This document shows, piece after piece, positions 11,428 to 23,172 of a DNA stretch of 64,000 nucleotides. The notes under the pieces are model-generated. The model worked only from the letters and a program-made list of their open reading frames with translations. It searched no databases and had not been told where the DNA came from. This DNA comes from Cutaneotrichosporon cavernicola (Eukaryota; Basidiomycota; Tremellomycetes; Trichosporonales; Trichosporonaceae), in assembly GCF_030864355.1 (NCBI RefSeq), contig NC_083397.1, forward strand, positions 1,736,001-1,800,000, given 5' to 3'. Made by a program: the position numbers and the translations under genes. Positions within the stretch are counted from its first letter, which is position 1. Each line of letters starts with the position of its first letter.

Positions 11428-12233
11428 ATGCGCCTCTACGCACTCAAGGTGCCCCCAAGCATCTCCGAGGACGTGAGTTCCCTTCTGAACAGACTGACAC
11501 AGACCCTCGACCGACTCCTCCATCATCTCCCCGAGGCCGCGCAGGACCGCGTCCGTAAATTCCGCCATGAGGCCGACGCCATCCGTTCCGTCGCAGGCCG
11601 CCTCCTTCCAACGTGGTATCTCCGCCGCTCAGGCCTCGTTCCACCACCAACCCACCCCGAATTCGAGACCGGCCCAAAGGGCAAACCTTTCCTCGCAAAG
11701 CCGCAAATACAGCTGGATTTCAATACCAGCCATGAGGGAGCGTACGTCCTCCTGGCCGTGAACGACCGCGACGTGGGCGTAGACGTCATGGACTTGCCCT
11801 CCAATCCCGAGGAACTTGAAGACTCCATCTCATACCAGGTACTTTAAGGAATAGTTCCATGAGAAGAAATAGCTGACTCCAGCTCACGCCACACGAGCGC
11901 CTCGCACTCGCCGCCACGCGGGGACGCGTAAAGGCCAAACTACTCACTACGCTGTGGACGATAAAGGAGGGCTATACCAAGGCTATTGGGGAGGGGATCG
12001 CTTTTGGACTAGACCGCATCGAGGTCGATCCGGGGGACGGGTCTGTCGCTGGCGTGCGCGTTGATGGGCGCGATGTGCGCAAGGACGGGTGGAGATGGGC
12101 TGTTGGGAGCCTCGAGGGCGGCGCGTACGGGTACGCCGTTATCTGGCGTGGCGAGGAGAGTGCGGTTGAGGTCGAGACTGTTGGGTGGGACGAGTTCATC
12201 CGTGCCTTCATTGGGAGCGGCAAGGCGTGGTAG
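11428..12233 (+). CDS. LYS5: 4'-phosphopantetheinyl transferase (Lys5/AASDHPPT type)
   Basis: Exons 11428-11838 and 11883-12233 (44-nt intron ending CTGACTCCAG) give 253 residues. The enzyme transfers phosphopantetheine from CoA to a serine of carrier domains, in fungi including the alpha-aminoadipate reductase of lysine synthesis. Signatures present: RLLPTWYLRR near the start, KPFLAKPQIQLDFNTSHEG (the N/FNxSHxx substrate motif), DVGVDVMD (metal-binding GVD) and WTIKEGYTKAIGEG (the WxxKE(A/G)xxK motif, whose Glu and Lys are catalytic). The second exon opens with LTPHERLAL, also typical. An in-frame ORF extends 35 codons upstream, but it lacks family resemblance and would overlap the divergent promoter, so I start at 11428. 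Confidence 0.92.
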
Positions 12234-12371
12234 TGTGTGAGGTTTCTGCGCTCACATAGACATGTACATCTTACAAGGCTACTTACTGGCGCTCATCGCG
12301 TCTGCAATCTGCGTTCTCTGTCTCCGGTATAGTGCAAGGCAAGCTGCCGCCCACCACCTTCCCGATAAAGT

Positions 12372-13269
12372 TCAGTCCGCGCGGCCTTCACACCATCCCG
12401 CAATGCCGCTCACGACGCCGCTGACAAGGCACGCCTCGCGGCGCAGAACAAGAACGATTTGGGAAGCCACAGACCCTACTTCTTTCAGCAGACGGTACTC
12501 GAGTCCCTGTCACAGCATGAGAAGGTTGACGGCGGCGTATCGTTCAAAGCTGAGGGAACATACAGCGCTTTCTAAGGCGCTGCAGAACCTCGATGTGTCG
12601 CAATGCAGACGCTGCACCTCCTCATGGCTGAAACGCTCGAGGTTTGATGTCATTGGGGACTCGCGGTTGGCAGGCAGGCTTGGGTCAAAGCGAGTGAAGG
12701 GGGAGAGTGATTTTTGGAAGCTGGCCAACATGTGAACGATATCACGTCCCAACTGCTTTTCCGACTTTGGAGCGGGTACCTCGAAGGTGGCAGAGGCCAG
12801 TGATGCTGGAATGACTGTCGGTAAGCAAGAGGGAGATGTCGCGATATGGTTTTGGGAGGGAATCTTCGTCCACTCCTCTACAGGCACACTTGCTGGAGGT
12901 GTTACGGGGTCGTCTGGGATCGCATTTGATGCTGTAGCAGTCAGAAGCTCCTCTAAGGCGCGGAGATCATCGTCTTTTGCCAGCTTGACTTCAGGACCAG
13001 TCTCGATGGTACCATCGAAGTTTGAGCTCTCCGTGTGGACGTCCTCAATGTCAATAACGAGAGCAACGGCAATGCAAGATGACCCTTCGGTCGAGATCGC
13101 TTGGTTACTGTGTGCTTCCTGGGGAGCGACCCAAGAGACACGTTGACGGCGGCTGCCTCGGAGCCAGGGTCATCCTCCCCACCTGCGTCGTCGTGATCAT
13201 TCCCGCTCGCTTCGAAGGGGGCCCAGAAGAACCGGTTCGTACCGCAGAAGCTCACTTACGGAAAATCAT
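12372..13269 (-). CDS. Hypothetical protein, three-exon model
   Basis: I do not recognise this gene. The model is 13269-13260, 13156-12564 and 12506-12372, giving 245 residues. The central exon has good codon bias: an acidic stretch, EVKLAKDDDLRALEELLTA, a Ser/Pro-rich linker, and a helical part with LGRDIVHMLASFQKSL and FSHEEVQRLHCDTS. The second intron (12563-12507) has a clean GTATGT donor and a GTGACAG acceptor. It joins in frame to GLEYRLLKEVGSVASQIVLVLRR, which continues the helical character. The first exon (ten bases, MIF+) and its acceptor are guesses. The C-terminal end could also be spliced further. It converges on the PPTase gene. Confidence 0.42.
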
Positions 13270-13804
13270 GATAGGTGATTATGCTCTAGGTAAGGAAAAC
13301 GGGAGAAGCGAGAGGTAATTCGTTGAGAGGTTGAGACAGCAGGTTGACAAGTCGAGGGTAGCGGAGAATCGGCCAGATAATTGTTGGAGGTGGTGAGAAG
13401 CGGTAAAAGACAGGTTGGAGGAGCAAGAGAAAAAAAGGCAAAGAAAGAGTTAATTGCAGTTATATCATTAACAAGAAGGCCCGGAGGAAGGTGAGTGCGA
13501 AGGAAGGCACTGCGAACCTCGGCCCACAAAGGTCAAATTGCCCCCTCCAGTCGGCTGGATTGGCTTGTGGTACCTCGAGTGGCACTGCTGGTACTCGGGA
13601 CGGATCTGACGAGCATCATGGAGATTGGACACAACAGCTCCAGAGCCTGCTGGGACTCGAAGCTCGAAGGCGTGTAGATGAGCTTCCAAGCTACAAAGAC
13701 ATACATGTTGAACCGTGGGAAATGCTCGGTGTCACTTAGCTACTGTGCAAGTGTACGAACTACTCTACTTCCAGCGGCCTATATATAGTGCAATACATAC
13801 ATAC

Positions 13805-14059
13805 GCCGTGCTTTGCCATCATCTGGGGGCGGGGAAGGGAGTACCGGCGCACGAGGGGCTCGACCGCGCAGATGTACCCTAGTGCGGAGATGTTGTTGCT
13901 CGTGTCGCGGCAGGCGAGGAGGCTGGTGTCGAGGACGAGGGGCTCGAGCGCCCCGGCCAAGGGATCGATGTCGTGGAGGGTGTAGGCGCCTGCGTCAGGT
14001 TGTCTGGGGGGTGACTCCCGGTCCTGGAGCAGGTAGGAGTGGGATTGTTTTGGAGGCAT
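13805..14059 (-). CDS. Hypothetical coding exon, incomplete model
   Basis: From the ATG at 14059 a frame with strong C-ending codon use runs 85 codons to CACGGC, then meets a GTATGT donor-like site. The product starts MPPKQSHSYLLQDRE and includes PLVLDTSLLACRDTSNNISAL. Downstream on the same strand, 13730-13534 has a second codon-biased stretch (TPSSFESQQALELL) that could be exon 2 after a TTTGTAG acceptor. Phase and donor choice are ambiguous, since the donor sequence is itself a GTATGTATG repeat, so I do not fix the 3' part. No family is recognised. Confidence 0.33.
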
Positions 14060-14840
14060 GGTATGTTTTGGACGAGGACGTGCGTTTTGTGGTGGACAGA
14101 GCGTACGTATGTTGATGTGATGTGAGGAAGCCTTTGTGTGAGGATGACGAATGACTCCGATGTGTACTTCCTCATGGCAGCCTCCCTTCCCTCATCTCAC
14201 TCGTACTCAATTCTTGCATGCGGCTCACCTAGAATCGTCAGCACCAGTCGTCTCGACACCATACCCTCAAGCCCAGTCGTAGCGACCAGCTGCAACACGT
14301 CTCGTTGGCGCGCATTGAGTGGTCGGGCTCGGCCACCACCACGTCGGCGACTTGAAGTGTATTCAACCCGTCGCGGCTACCGAGAGAGACCTGGTTGACG
14401 TTGCGCACCACCTGTCGCTCGCGGCCATGTGGGATACCGCGAGGAAGTTGCTGCTGCCTGGTGATCTGGTGAGCTGAGGGGCGGGTGGATGCAGGATGCG
14501 CATCAGGTGCTAACATGTAGCATGCTAGAGGAGTCAGCTGCCCGTTGTGTGCTCGCCCCTCCAGTCCCATCCCGCGACCAAGATTTCAGAACCTATCTCG
14601 ACCGTGCGAGATGCGGTAGCGTCCACCTGTAGTGATGTATCAGGCAACTGGGTATCAGACGACTGTCGCGGACCTCGGACCTCGATCCTCAATCCTCAAT
14701 CCTCAATCCTCGTACATGGGGTTCCTCATGTCGTTCGCGAGTGCCCGTTTCTCTAAAGCGCTTATATCCTTATATCTCACTGCAGATCAGTCTCTCAATC
14801 GCCGTATCCGCTCCAGGCATCGCACACTGCATCTGCCCAT
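14060..14840 (-). other. Unresolved stretch with fragmentary coding signal
   Basis: No clean gene model fits. On the minus strand, segments with coding-like codon use appear in two frames. One (about 14480-14310) reads QVVRNVNQVSLG...VADVVVAEPDHSM. Another (about 14330-14197) reads RDVLQLVATTGLEGMVSRR...GEPHARIEYE and ends at a stop at 14197. They would join only by shifting frame near 14305. A third short stretch lies around 14640-14540. This may be a multi-exon gene I cannot parse, or a decayed one. Confidence 0.3.
14684..14712. repeat. 7-bp tandem repeat (CTCAATC)n
   Basis: Three to four near-perfect copies of CTCAATC lie in non-coding sequence, preceded by related CTCGGAC/CTCGATC units. 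It is a simple satellite with no clear role. Confidence 0.7.
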
Positions 14841-15504
14841 CTATTGTGTTGGCTTAGCCTCATCCGCTGCAATCGGGCCGGCAGTCTCCGCCTCCGCCTC
14901 CGCCTCCATCGCGGCAATGTGCCGCGCCTTGATCTGCACGCGCTGCGGCTTGACCAAAGGCTCAGGGAGCGCGGTTGCCTCGACGCTCGCGCGGGTCTTG
15001 TCGTCGAGCGAGCGCATGGGGATGTGCACCCACTTCCACTTGAGCGAGCCGGAGACCTTCTCCTGACGCTTGCGGGCGTGAGGGAGGTACTTGCCTGTGG
15101 AGTGGAATGAGGTCGACGGAGCGTGGTGTCGGGAAGTCAACAAGCGGTGGGTGGGAGAGGTCGATTAGGACGAAGAGGAGGAAGGTAGAGTCGAGTGCAA
15201 CGTTACCAGAGTCGAGTGCAACGTTACCAGAGTCGAGCGCGACAAGAATAACGGGCGTCAGCACACATCCCAATGAGACCAGCGCTCGCAGCCCACGCTA
15301 CTCACCCCTCCAGAAGAGCTGTCCCCAAGCGGTGCCGTGAGCGCGCAGCTCCTCCTTGCCGTCCTGCGTGCTGAACTTGAGCTTGGAGCGGTTGATGCGC
15401 CAGAACGAGTTCGCCGGCCACTGAACGGGACGCACAAGCGCGTGCATGCCCTCCTTGGGCAGCGAGGCCAGCAGGCGTGGAAGCTGGGATGCTGGTGGCT
15501 TCAT
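14841..15504 (-). CDS. Small basic protein, possibly mitochondrial
   Basis: Exons 15504-15306 and 15094-14841 give 150 residues. The frame is clean across a 211-nt intron (GTGAGT...CCACAG), giving FWRG|KYLPHARKRQEK. The first half (QLPRLLASLPKEGMHALVRPVQWP...FWRINRSKLK) is basic and aromatic. The second has SLKWKWVHIPMRSL and then an acidic Glu/Ala C-terminus. The size and composition resemble fungal mitoribosomal small proteins, but I cannot name the family. It is divergent from the JmjC gene. The intron holds a 21-bp tandem repeat. Confidence 0.68.
15187..15243. repeat. 21-bp tandem repeat, about 2.7 copies, intronic
   Basis: The unit AGAGTCGAGTGCAACGTTACC is repeated perfectly at 15187-15207 and 15208-15228, with a third partial, diverging copy from 15229. 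It lies inside the intron of the small basic protein gene on the minus strand. Confidence 0.85.
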
Positions 15505-15865
15505 GGTCGGTTGAGTGAGCGATGAGACGGTTGGCTCGAAAAGTTCGGAGGTGGACGGCGAATTTCAGAATCGCCTAATGCGTTCCTAAACCATTAGAAT
15601 GAAGTGGAGGTCATTAGAATTCGACTGAGGGCACCGTGGGAAAGCCATGATGGGATGTTGACGTCTTTGGTGTTCGCCGCTCAGAAGACAGAACGCTACA
15701 AGTCAAGTTCACACCAAATCCCAATCTCACCATTACCCATACCACCCTTTGTCCCAGTCAGCGATCGTACGCTGATTACGATATTCTGGACCCCTATCGT
15801 CGACACTTGTTTCCCCATTCTTGGGAGATTACCCCTCCCTGTTCCCCAACCTCCTACTTCGGCCG
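15505..15865. promoter_or_regulatory. 361-bp divergent promoter region
   Basis: This separates the start codons of the small basic protein (minus) and the JmjC gene (plus). A GTCATTAGAAT-like word occurs twice nearby: CATTAGAAT ends at 15600 and again at 15620. I see no other defined element. Confidence 0.5.
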
Positions 15866-18800
15866 ATGGAGTCGACGGGGGTTGACAGGACGACCCCGCC
15901 GCCACCGCAGCCACCACCAGGTCCTCTGGGCGACAGTAACAGTCCAGCAGTGCGCGAGGAAGGCGCAACAACTTCCCTCGCGACCGGTGATGCAAGCGGT
16001 GGCGATGCACCAGCAGTGCCGGCCGATGCACCGGCCGCCACTCAAAGTGTAGAGGTCCCAGCTGGTGTGGACAACCGAGAAGGGGACGCTGGTGTGGACA
16101 ACCGAGAAGAGGACGCTGGTGTGGACAACCGAGAAGGGGACGCTGGGGTGGACAACCGAGAAGGGGACGCTGGGGTGGACAACCGAGAAGGGGACGCTGA
16201 GGTGGGAGTACTTGAGAGAGAGGGCAGTGGCGGTGACGTCGGCGAGCTTCCTGACCTTCCCGCCCTCCCGGAAGGTGACCTTGTCCTCGATAACGAGCCT
16301 TCGACACCTCAGCTCTCGATCGCCGACGATGACTTCGACCTCGCGCCCCTCCCGACTGAGTTCGACCCTGACGCGCCATTGCCAGAACTTCCCTCCACCA
16401 CGGTGCCTGAAGATGACGAGCTCGCGATTGTCCCATGCGAGGAGCCAGAGCCGGAGCCAGTGCCGGAGCCAGTGCCAGAGCCAGTGCCAGAGCCAGCACC
16501 TGAGCTTGAGCCAGAGCAGCCAGAGCAGCCGGCAGCCACGGAGGTGGCACTCACCGACATCGACGGTGGGGATGGCGGAGAGCAGCCGGAGCAGGACATC
16601 CTCGCCGTTATCCGCGGGTTGGCGGATAATAATTCTCTGCAGTGGGTGGAAGGCGGAGAGGAGCACGAGCCGGAGGTGGAAGCACCAGTAGAAACAGAAG
16701 CCGGTGACGAGGAGCACGGCGCAATGGAGATCGACCTTGTTGCAGAAGAGGAAGCTCGGGGGCCATCCCCAGCCCGTGAGAATACGCGTGGGCTCCGCTG
16801 ACGCCAGCCTCTTCACAATCGTCATCAATACCGCCATTGTCACCCATGCGCCTCCCTGAACTCCCCAACGAGCTCTCCCTCGACGCCGATATCCCCGCGT
16901 CCAGTTTGCCGTCATCAGTCCTCGTGCCAGAACTACAAACTTTCCGTCCGGAGTCTTCCAACACTGCTCGTCGACGCGTGCGAGCTGCGTCGGCCTCAGC
17001 GTCGCCGGCGCCGGACGAGGTAGGGAGGCGAAGGAGGTCAGCAGGCCGGAGCGACACCGACGATCGGGAGTCGGACAGTGGCGATAAGCGCGAGCGGTAC
17101 AAGCGCCGTAAGGGTTTGGATGGCAAGCTCATACGTGCATCGGCTCGCCCGCGGAAGCGAATCGACAAGCAGCTCCAGATCGAGCGGCACGGCCAGAAGC
17201 CACCAGAGAAGGTCGCGCCCCGCGCCAGGACTCTTCCCGACGCGCGACTCCGGGCTCTGGTGCGAGGCAAGGACAAAGAACTACAGCTGGCCCCCTGCAT
17301 CCGCAAACGTTATGATCCGTGGGGCAAGTGTACGCAGTGTGTGAGCAAAATTGGCGGCGACTCGTGCCGCTTCCGCAACTACCGCGTCTTCCCGTATGGC
17401 CCGTGTTGACAACATGCTGACCCCAGATTGAATCCCGAAACCGCAGAAATCATCGGACCAGGGACGTTCGGGTCGACCACGCTGGACGAGCCGCTTACAC
17501 CAATGCCCCAAAAGTTCAATGTCGAACTCACAGAGGAACACATGTCCCGTATCGAAAAGACAGTAGCGCCGCTGCTGGTCGGCCTCATTTCGCGCGAGAT
17601 GCGGCACGTAATCAAGAACGAGGCTCTGCATAGACCGATCGATACAGCCCAGCACCGGTCCGTGTGCGACTTTTGCTCGTCGACCATCTTCGCGGGGTTC
17701 TGGTTCTGCACAAAGTGCGGGCGCGACTACTGCATTGAGTGCGAGCGCTTCTTCTCGGTTGACGCTGCAACCATAACGGCGTCGCCCTGGCCAGTTCCCG
17801 AAGCCACGCGACCGAGGTTGCATCGCTGCACGCGTGGCGACGACCCCCTGCCGCTCCAGCCCAAACCTTCCAAGTCTGGCAAGCTCAAGCAGCAGATGCA
17901 TTTCCGGAGCGATCTCATGGCCGCGTCGCGCCTCTCAGCTGACGAGCTGCGCGCTGACTTCCTGGCGCTCATCAAGTTTGTCCTCGAGCCCGGCGCGAGT
18001 GATTTGGACGTCGAGGCGCGGGTGGCGTCGCTGGCGCTGGGTGACGAGGAGACCGAGCTCGCTGACGGTGTGCGCGAGTACCTGTCCCATGCCGCGCCAG
18101 GGCTTGCATCGACAAAGCTGCCTCTCTCGGATGCTGAGGTACAGGCTCTGTATGTCACATCCACGACACTGTCGCAGCCGCCGGATCCGACCGACATTCC
18201 ACCACTGCCCTTCATGTATATCGACGGTGATAGGCTTGACAGCCTTGCGGGGGGCTTTGACTCGCTGTGGGGGCGGGGCGAGCCGATGGTCGTGGGCAAC
18301 CTTCTTAAACGGTTGCAGATGCAGTGGACGCCCGACAACTTCATTCGACGGTTCAAGGACGAGCAGTGCTACGTCGTCGACTGCGAGTCGGATAAGGTTC
18401 TGCTGACGAGTGTTGGCGCGTTCTTCCTCCTGTTCAAGGAACTGGGAAGCGAGATGACTGCGCCAAAAGAGGCTGCAGTCGCCAATGGGGCGACATTGGC
18501 GACAAATGGACCAGCAACGAATGGGACGCCGTTCGAGACTGCCTGCGCCGCGCTCAATGGGGTGAACGTCCCAGCTGCTGGCTCAAACGCTGGGTCCCTA
18601 CCTCCACAATCACCTCACCAGCCCATGGCCGTCGATGAAACGACAAGAACTTCTCCACGCGAGCCAACAGTGTTGGACGCGGAAGCGCAACCGAATGGCG
18701 GGGCCGAGGCAGTGCCACAGTGCAGTCTTAGTGACCAACCCTCGAGACCTGAAGTACCCAACGGATCACCTTCTGCGACCTCTGCTCCGCCGCCATCCTC

Positions 18801-20602
18801 TGCCTCGGCTGCCGCTCGTCCGATTCTGCCTGCTCCCACACAGAACGGGTCCGCTCCGGGCAGCGGTGCTAGGACTCCACAGCGAGCCTACACGTTCCAG
18901 GAGCAGGTGGCACAAATGGCGAGCTGGGCACCTGGGTACGCTAAGCTCAAGGCCGCGCAGCGAATCTTCAAGCTCAAGGACTGGCCGTCAACGGACGACT
19001 TTTCCACCGCCTATCCCGACCTGTACCAGGATTTCTCCAACGCCCTCCCAGCCCCCGACTTTACGCAGCGCATCGGCGTCCTCAACCTCTACTCGCACTT
19101 CCCGCCAGGCCCAACGCGTCCCGACATCGGCCCAAAGATGTATAACGCGCTCGCTGGGCGCGAAGACCCCGGCGGCCTCGGCTCGACGCGCCTGCACATG
19201 GACGTGGCTGATGCGGTGAACATCATGCTGTACGCGTCCAAGCGGCCCGACGGTTCTCCGGGATGCGCGGTGTGGGACCTCTTCCGCGCCGAAGACGCCG
19301 ACAAGATCCGCGCGTTCCTCCGCACAAAGTTCCCGCACGCCAAGATGACCGATCCGATCCACTCGCAGCTCTTCTACCTCGATTCTCAGCTGCGCGAGGA
19401 GCTACATGCACAGTACGGTGTGGCGTCGTTCCGTGTGTACCAGTACCCAGGGCAAGCGGTGTTTGTACCCGCCGGCTGCGCGCACCAGGTGTGCAACCTC
19501 GCCAACTGCATGAAGATTGCGCTCGACTTTGTGTCCCCCCGTGAGTGTCCCGCTTTAATGAACCCAGCCAGAAGCTGACAGCAGACAACGTGCGCCGGTG
19601 CCAGCGCCTCACACAGGACTTCCGCAAGGAGAACTATGTGCGTGTGTGGAAGGAGGACGTGCTCCAGTTGTACAACGTCATGTGGTGAGCTTTGAAGTTT
19701 ACTTCCCTGGGGCTGACAGCAGGTACGCGTGGACGAATGTGCGCGGCATCCGTGAAGCGCGGAAGCAGAAGGAGATCACGGATCGTGAGAAGGCCGCCAG
19801 CCATGCCGAATGGCTCGCACACCTGAAGGCCGGCCAGGGGACTCATCCGCACGGTCACCCCGCGGGTCGACCACCGTCATACGCTCCCGGCGTACGGTAC
19901 TCTTACTCACTTGCGCGCGATGGCGATGGGCCGTCTCGATATCTCCCCTTCACCTCATCGTGGAGCTCGGTGCGCGACGATCCCTCTCCCTGGGTTGGCA
20001 CGGAGAGTGCTATCCGAGGGCAGTCAACGCCGCCAGTTCCGGCGCCAGCCGCATCCGCGCTTCAGCCTCCAGCTCCAGCGCCAGCCAGGTCGGCACCGCA
20101 GCCTCCAGCTTCACCACCTGCTGCACCCACACCTCTTCCTGCACAGCCGACGCGTTCGTCGCCAATCGCTGATAACGCGTCGTCGACACTTACTGCTGAG
20201 GGCCCTCCTGCAACCCCCACTGCAGACTCTGACGTTGCGGACAACCCCGGGACGCAGGGGAATGAAAGCCAAGTGGCCAGGTCCGTAAGCCAGGAACCAG
20301 ATAAGAATCCCGAGTCGGCCTCGGCCTCGGCCTCGGCCCGACAGATCCTGCCAGCCAATGGTGACGCTGCGACGGTTTCGACTCCGCCGTCGCCTGGCCA
20401 GGAGCTTGTTCGCCGCCTGCTGGACGCCGCGCTAGCTCGCGAGCCCAAGCCTGAGCTGCACGTTGATCTGGCACCCAAGCCTGCGCCTGAGCCCGAGCCG
20501 TACTACCGCCACAACTCGTTTGCGGACGACATAGGTGCGCTGCCCGAACTCATGGATATCGACGGTGAGGTAGAGTACAGCGACGTCGGCATGTTGGGAT
20601 AG
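15866..20602 (+). CDS. JmjC histone demethylase, KDM3/JMJD1-like
   Basis: Five exons (15866-16775, 16808-17393, 17427-19540, 19585-19684, 19723-20602) give 1,529 residues. The introns are 32-44 nt with CTGAC branch points. Residues 1-300 are acidic, with five 9-residue GVDNREGDA units and a Glu-Pro repeat. Next come a basic stretch, a CTQC/C zinc-binding segment and a CDFC...CTKCGRDYC finger (from about 579). The JmjC core has LHMDVADAVN (iron-binding His and Asp near 1088 and 1090) and GCAHQVCNLANCMKIALDFVSP (distal His near 1185). The KDM3-type continuation is RRCQRLTQDFRKEN. KDM3 enzymes remove H3K9me1/2 in the nucleus using Fe(II) and 2-oxoglutarate. Activity here is inferred because the metal ligands are intact. 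The last 280 residues are Pro/Ala-rich and disordered-looking. Confidence 0.88.
16061..16195 (+). repeat. 27-bp coding minisatellite, 5 copies
   Basis: Five head-to-tail 27-bp units encode GVDNREGDA (one copy has EED) in the acidic N-terminal part of the JmjC protein. The copies are nearly identical at DNA level, which suggests recent slippage or gene conversion. Confidence 0.92.
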
Positions 20603-21188
20603 TATAGTAGCAATGAAGCGTGCAGTAGCGACGAGTAGCGATGACGCATCTGAAGCAATACGTTCCGCCACATTCAGACGATAAGCGGCGCGGGACGGAT
20701 CTGGCCCTCATGGACCGCCAGGGATCATGACCCGCCAGATTGACGCCACGTCGCTCTGCCTTTGCCAATGAGCCTTTCGGTAGCGGTAGCGAGGGATTGG
20801 CCTGAGAGTAGAAGCGCGGGGCCCACGGCTAGAGCATACGTGACCTTTTTCTGTTGGAAAAGCAAGACCAGCAAGCGAAGTCAGGCCGATGGATACCGGT
20901 GGATGCCGCTGGATGTTGAGGCTCAACAGGCTCACCATATGGATGGGAGGCAACTAAACGATTTGACGATCGGCCATCTGCCCAAAAACGTGCCTGGCCC
21001 TGAGTGTCGGTTACTCTACAATTCCGTTACGCGTCGACCCAAAAGGCGGCTCTGCAGGCTCTGATTGCCCAGATCCCAAACTCTTTAACAACAATAACTG
21101 CCCCGACCTTTATCCTCATCCTCTTCTCCTCTCTCCCCTCTCCTCTATCCACTCTAGTATCTACTCCTCACATCTATCCAACATAACA
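20603..21188. other. Intergenic, 586 bp (SDR promoter)
   Basis: No gene is supported. The last 90 bases before the SDR start are pyrimidine-rich (CTCTCC runs), a common leader feature in basidiomycetes. Confidence 0.5.
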
Positions 21189-22798
21189 ATGGCTGCCCGT
21201 CTCCGCCTCCAGAACAAGGTCGCCATCGTCACCGGTGCCGCTTCGTGCGTACTTGTCACGTCTCTTCACTCCCTCACCGCTTTCTGCATTCCTCCCTACC
21301 TTCCTCCGCCGCCCACCCCGCAACTTCCACCTTCTCCCGCCAGACTAGTCTAACGTCCAGCGGTATCGGTCTCGAGACTTCGCTCCAGTTCGCCGCTGAG
21401 GGCGCGCGTGTCGTCCTCTCCGACGTTAACGAGGCGGCTGTACTCAAGGCTGCCGAGCTCGTGCTCAAGAACTTCCCTACTTCGGAGGCGTTTGGCGTCA
21501 AGGCCGACGTGTCGAAGGAGGCGGATGTCGCGGGTGTTGTTGAGGCTGCCGTGGCCAAGTTTGGCCGCCTGGACGTTATGGTGAGTCGCAGGTACGCGAG
21601 GCTTGGGAAGGAGGGAAGGTGGCGTTGGGACTCAACGGGATGAGGAGTTACACTCGCGCGCGGGGCGGGAGGGGGAAAGGAAAGCAGAGGAAAGCGGACG
21701 AGTGCGAGCTGAGAAGAGCGCCAATGGTGGTGAGCCTGCGATACTGTTCACCAAGTGGGCAAGCATGAGCGAGCCAAGCTGCCCATTCCACGCATGCTAC
21801 CATTGATCCTGAGGAAAGAGCCAAGTCGACACGCGGCCCGAGTCTGGCATGCATGACTAACCCCAGTTCAACAACGCCGGTATCATGCACCCCGCGTACG
21901 TATCCCGCATCCTTTGGGTTGTCGCCGTGGAAGGTGCACGGGCTCGGGATTTCTAGGAACCCGGTCCCGGCTGCGAGGCATTAACCTCTAACGTCCATGC
22001 TGACAGCAGTGACGACGATGCCGTCAACACTGAGGAAAAGATCTGGGACCTCACCCAGGCCATCAACGTCAAGGGTGTCTGGTACGGCTGCAAGCACGCC
22101 GTCATCGCCATGCGCAACGTGAGCTGATGAGCTGCTGTTCTGAAGCTGACGGCAGAACAAGGCTGAGCCGGAGAAGGGCCTCGGCATCGGCGGCTCGGTC
22201 ATCAACGTCGCGTCCTTCGTGTGCAAGGTCGGCGCTGCCACGCCGCAGCTCGCGTACACTGCCTCAAAGGGTGCTGTGCTCGCCATGACCCGCGAGCTCG
22301 CCATGGTCCACGCGCGCGAGGGCATTCGCTTCAACTCGCTCTGCCCGTGAGCTCTTTGTGATCTGCCAGTAGCTGACAGCAGTGGCCCGCTTAAGACCCC
22401 TCTCCTTATGGATTACCTCAACACCCCTGAGAAGCTCAACCGCCGCCTGGTCCACTGCCCCATGGGCCGCTTTGGCGAGGCTGTTGAGCAGGCCAAGTCG
22501 GTCGTCTTCCGTGAGTCGCGAAGAGCGGACGAAAGTCTGCGAGCTGGCCAGCTGCCCTCATCCTCTTGAAGCTGGTTTTCTTCAGCGGCCTGGGCCATGC
22601 CTAGAGCTCAGCGAGAGACACCACTCCTAGCAACCCACCTGGCGCTATCGCTAACGCTCAGTCGCCTCGGACGACTCGTCGTACGTCAACGGCACCGACT
22701 TTATGGTCGACGGTGGTCTCATTGCGTGCTACGTCACCGCTGAGGGTGAACCCAAGGTCCCTGGCCCGCAGGGCCTCCTTGCCCAGCTCCAGCAGTAG
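21189..22798 (+). CDS. Short-chain dehydrogenase/reductase
   Basis: Seven exons (21189-21244, 21361-21580, 21867-21895, 22010-22118, 22156-22346, 22383-22510, 22662-22798) give 289 residues. It is a classical SDR: TGAASGIGLET (cofactor loop, split by intron 1), NNAG, NVASFV (catalytic Ser), YTASK (catalytic Tyr and Lys), and a SSYVNGTDFMVDGG C-terminus. An acidic Asp after beta-2 (LSDVNEAAV) suggests NAD(H) rather than NADP(H). The substrate is unknown; family resemblance is to steroid/alcohol-type SDRs. Exon 3 is a 29-nt microexon, required for the NNAG motif. All seven exons agree in phase, and introns range from 36 to 286 nt. Confidence 0.9.
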
Positions 22799-23172
22799 GG
22801 GCGAGACCGCTGGGCAAGGCCGCGGATGCGTAGAGCCTAGACACAGCTAGAGGTTGGATAGTTGTTCAGTAGTCGGAGTCGTATTATCTGGGAGCATGTA
22901 TTTTTCGCCCACCAAGAGGTGCATATGAGGAGAGAAGACTGGAGAAGACATGGAAGTTACTGCAATGTTGTCTCGGGTTTGGAATATGGGAATGGTCCTG
23001 GAATTTTACCCGGTCCCCTTCCTGACATACGTCCGCCCAACACAGCCCAAACCCGATTCAATTACCCGGTCTTAACTCAACTCCGCTCCTCTCCATCCTC
23101 CTCACTTTCGAGTCACTCGATTCCGCAACACTGCTTCAGCACCCGTTCGACACGACCCCCGACTGCCACACC
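22799..23172. other. Intergenic, 374 bp (HEM12 promoter)
   Basis: This lies between two genes on the same strand. The last 100 bases are CT-rich leader-like sequence. No other signal is seen. Confidence 0.5.

Noticed and set aside
12262..12574. Possible small plus-strand membrane protein after LYS5
   Set aside because: The needed splice lacks a branch site, and the region is better explained as the 3' exons of the minus-strand hypothetical gene.
16061..16195. CRISPR-like array
   Set aside because: Direct coding tandem repeats without spacers, in a eukaryotic gene.
15854..16915. 353-codon minus-strand frame with SVVHPSVPF repeats
   Set aside because: Mirror of the JmjC minisatellite on the opposite strand.
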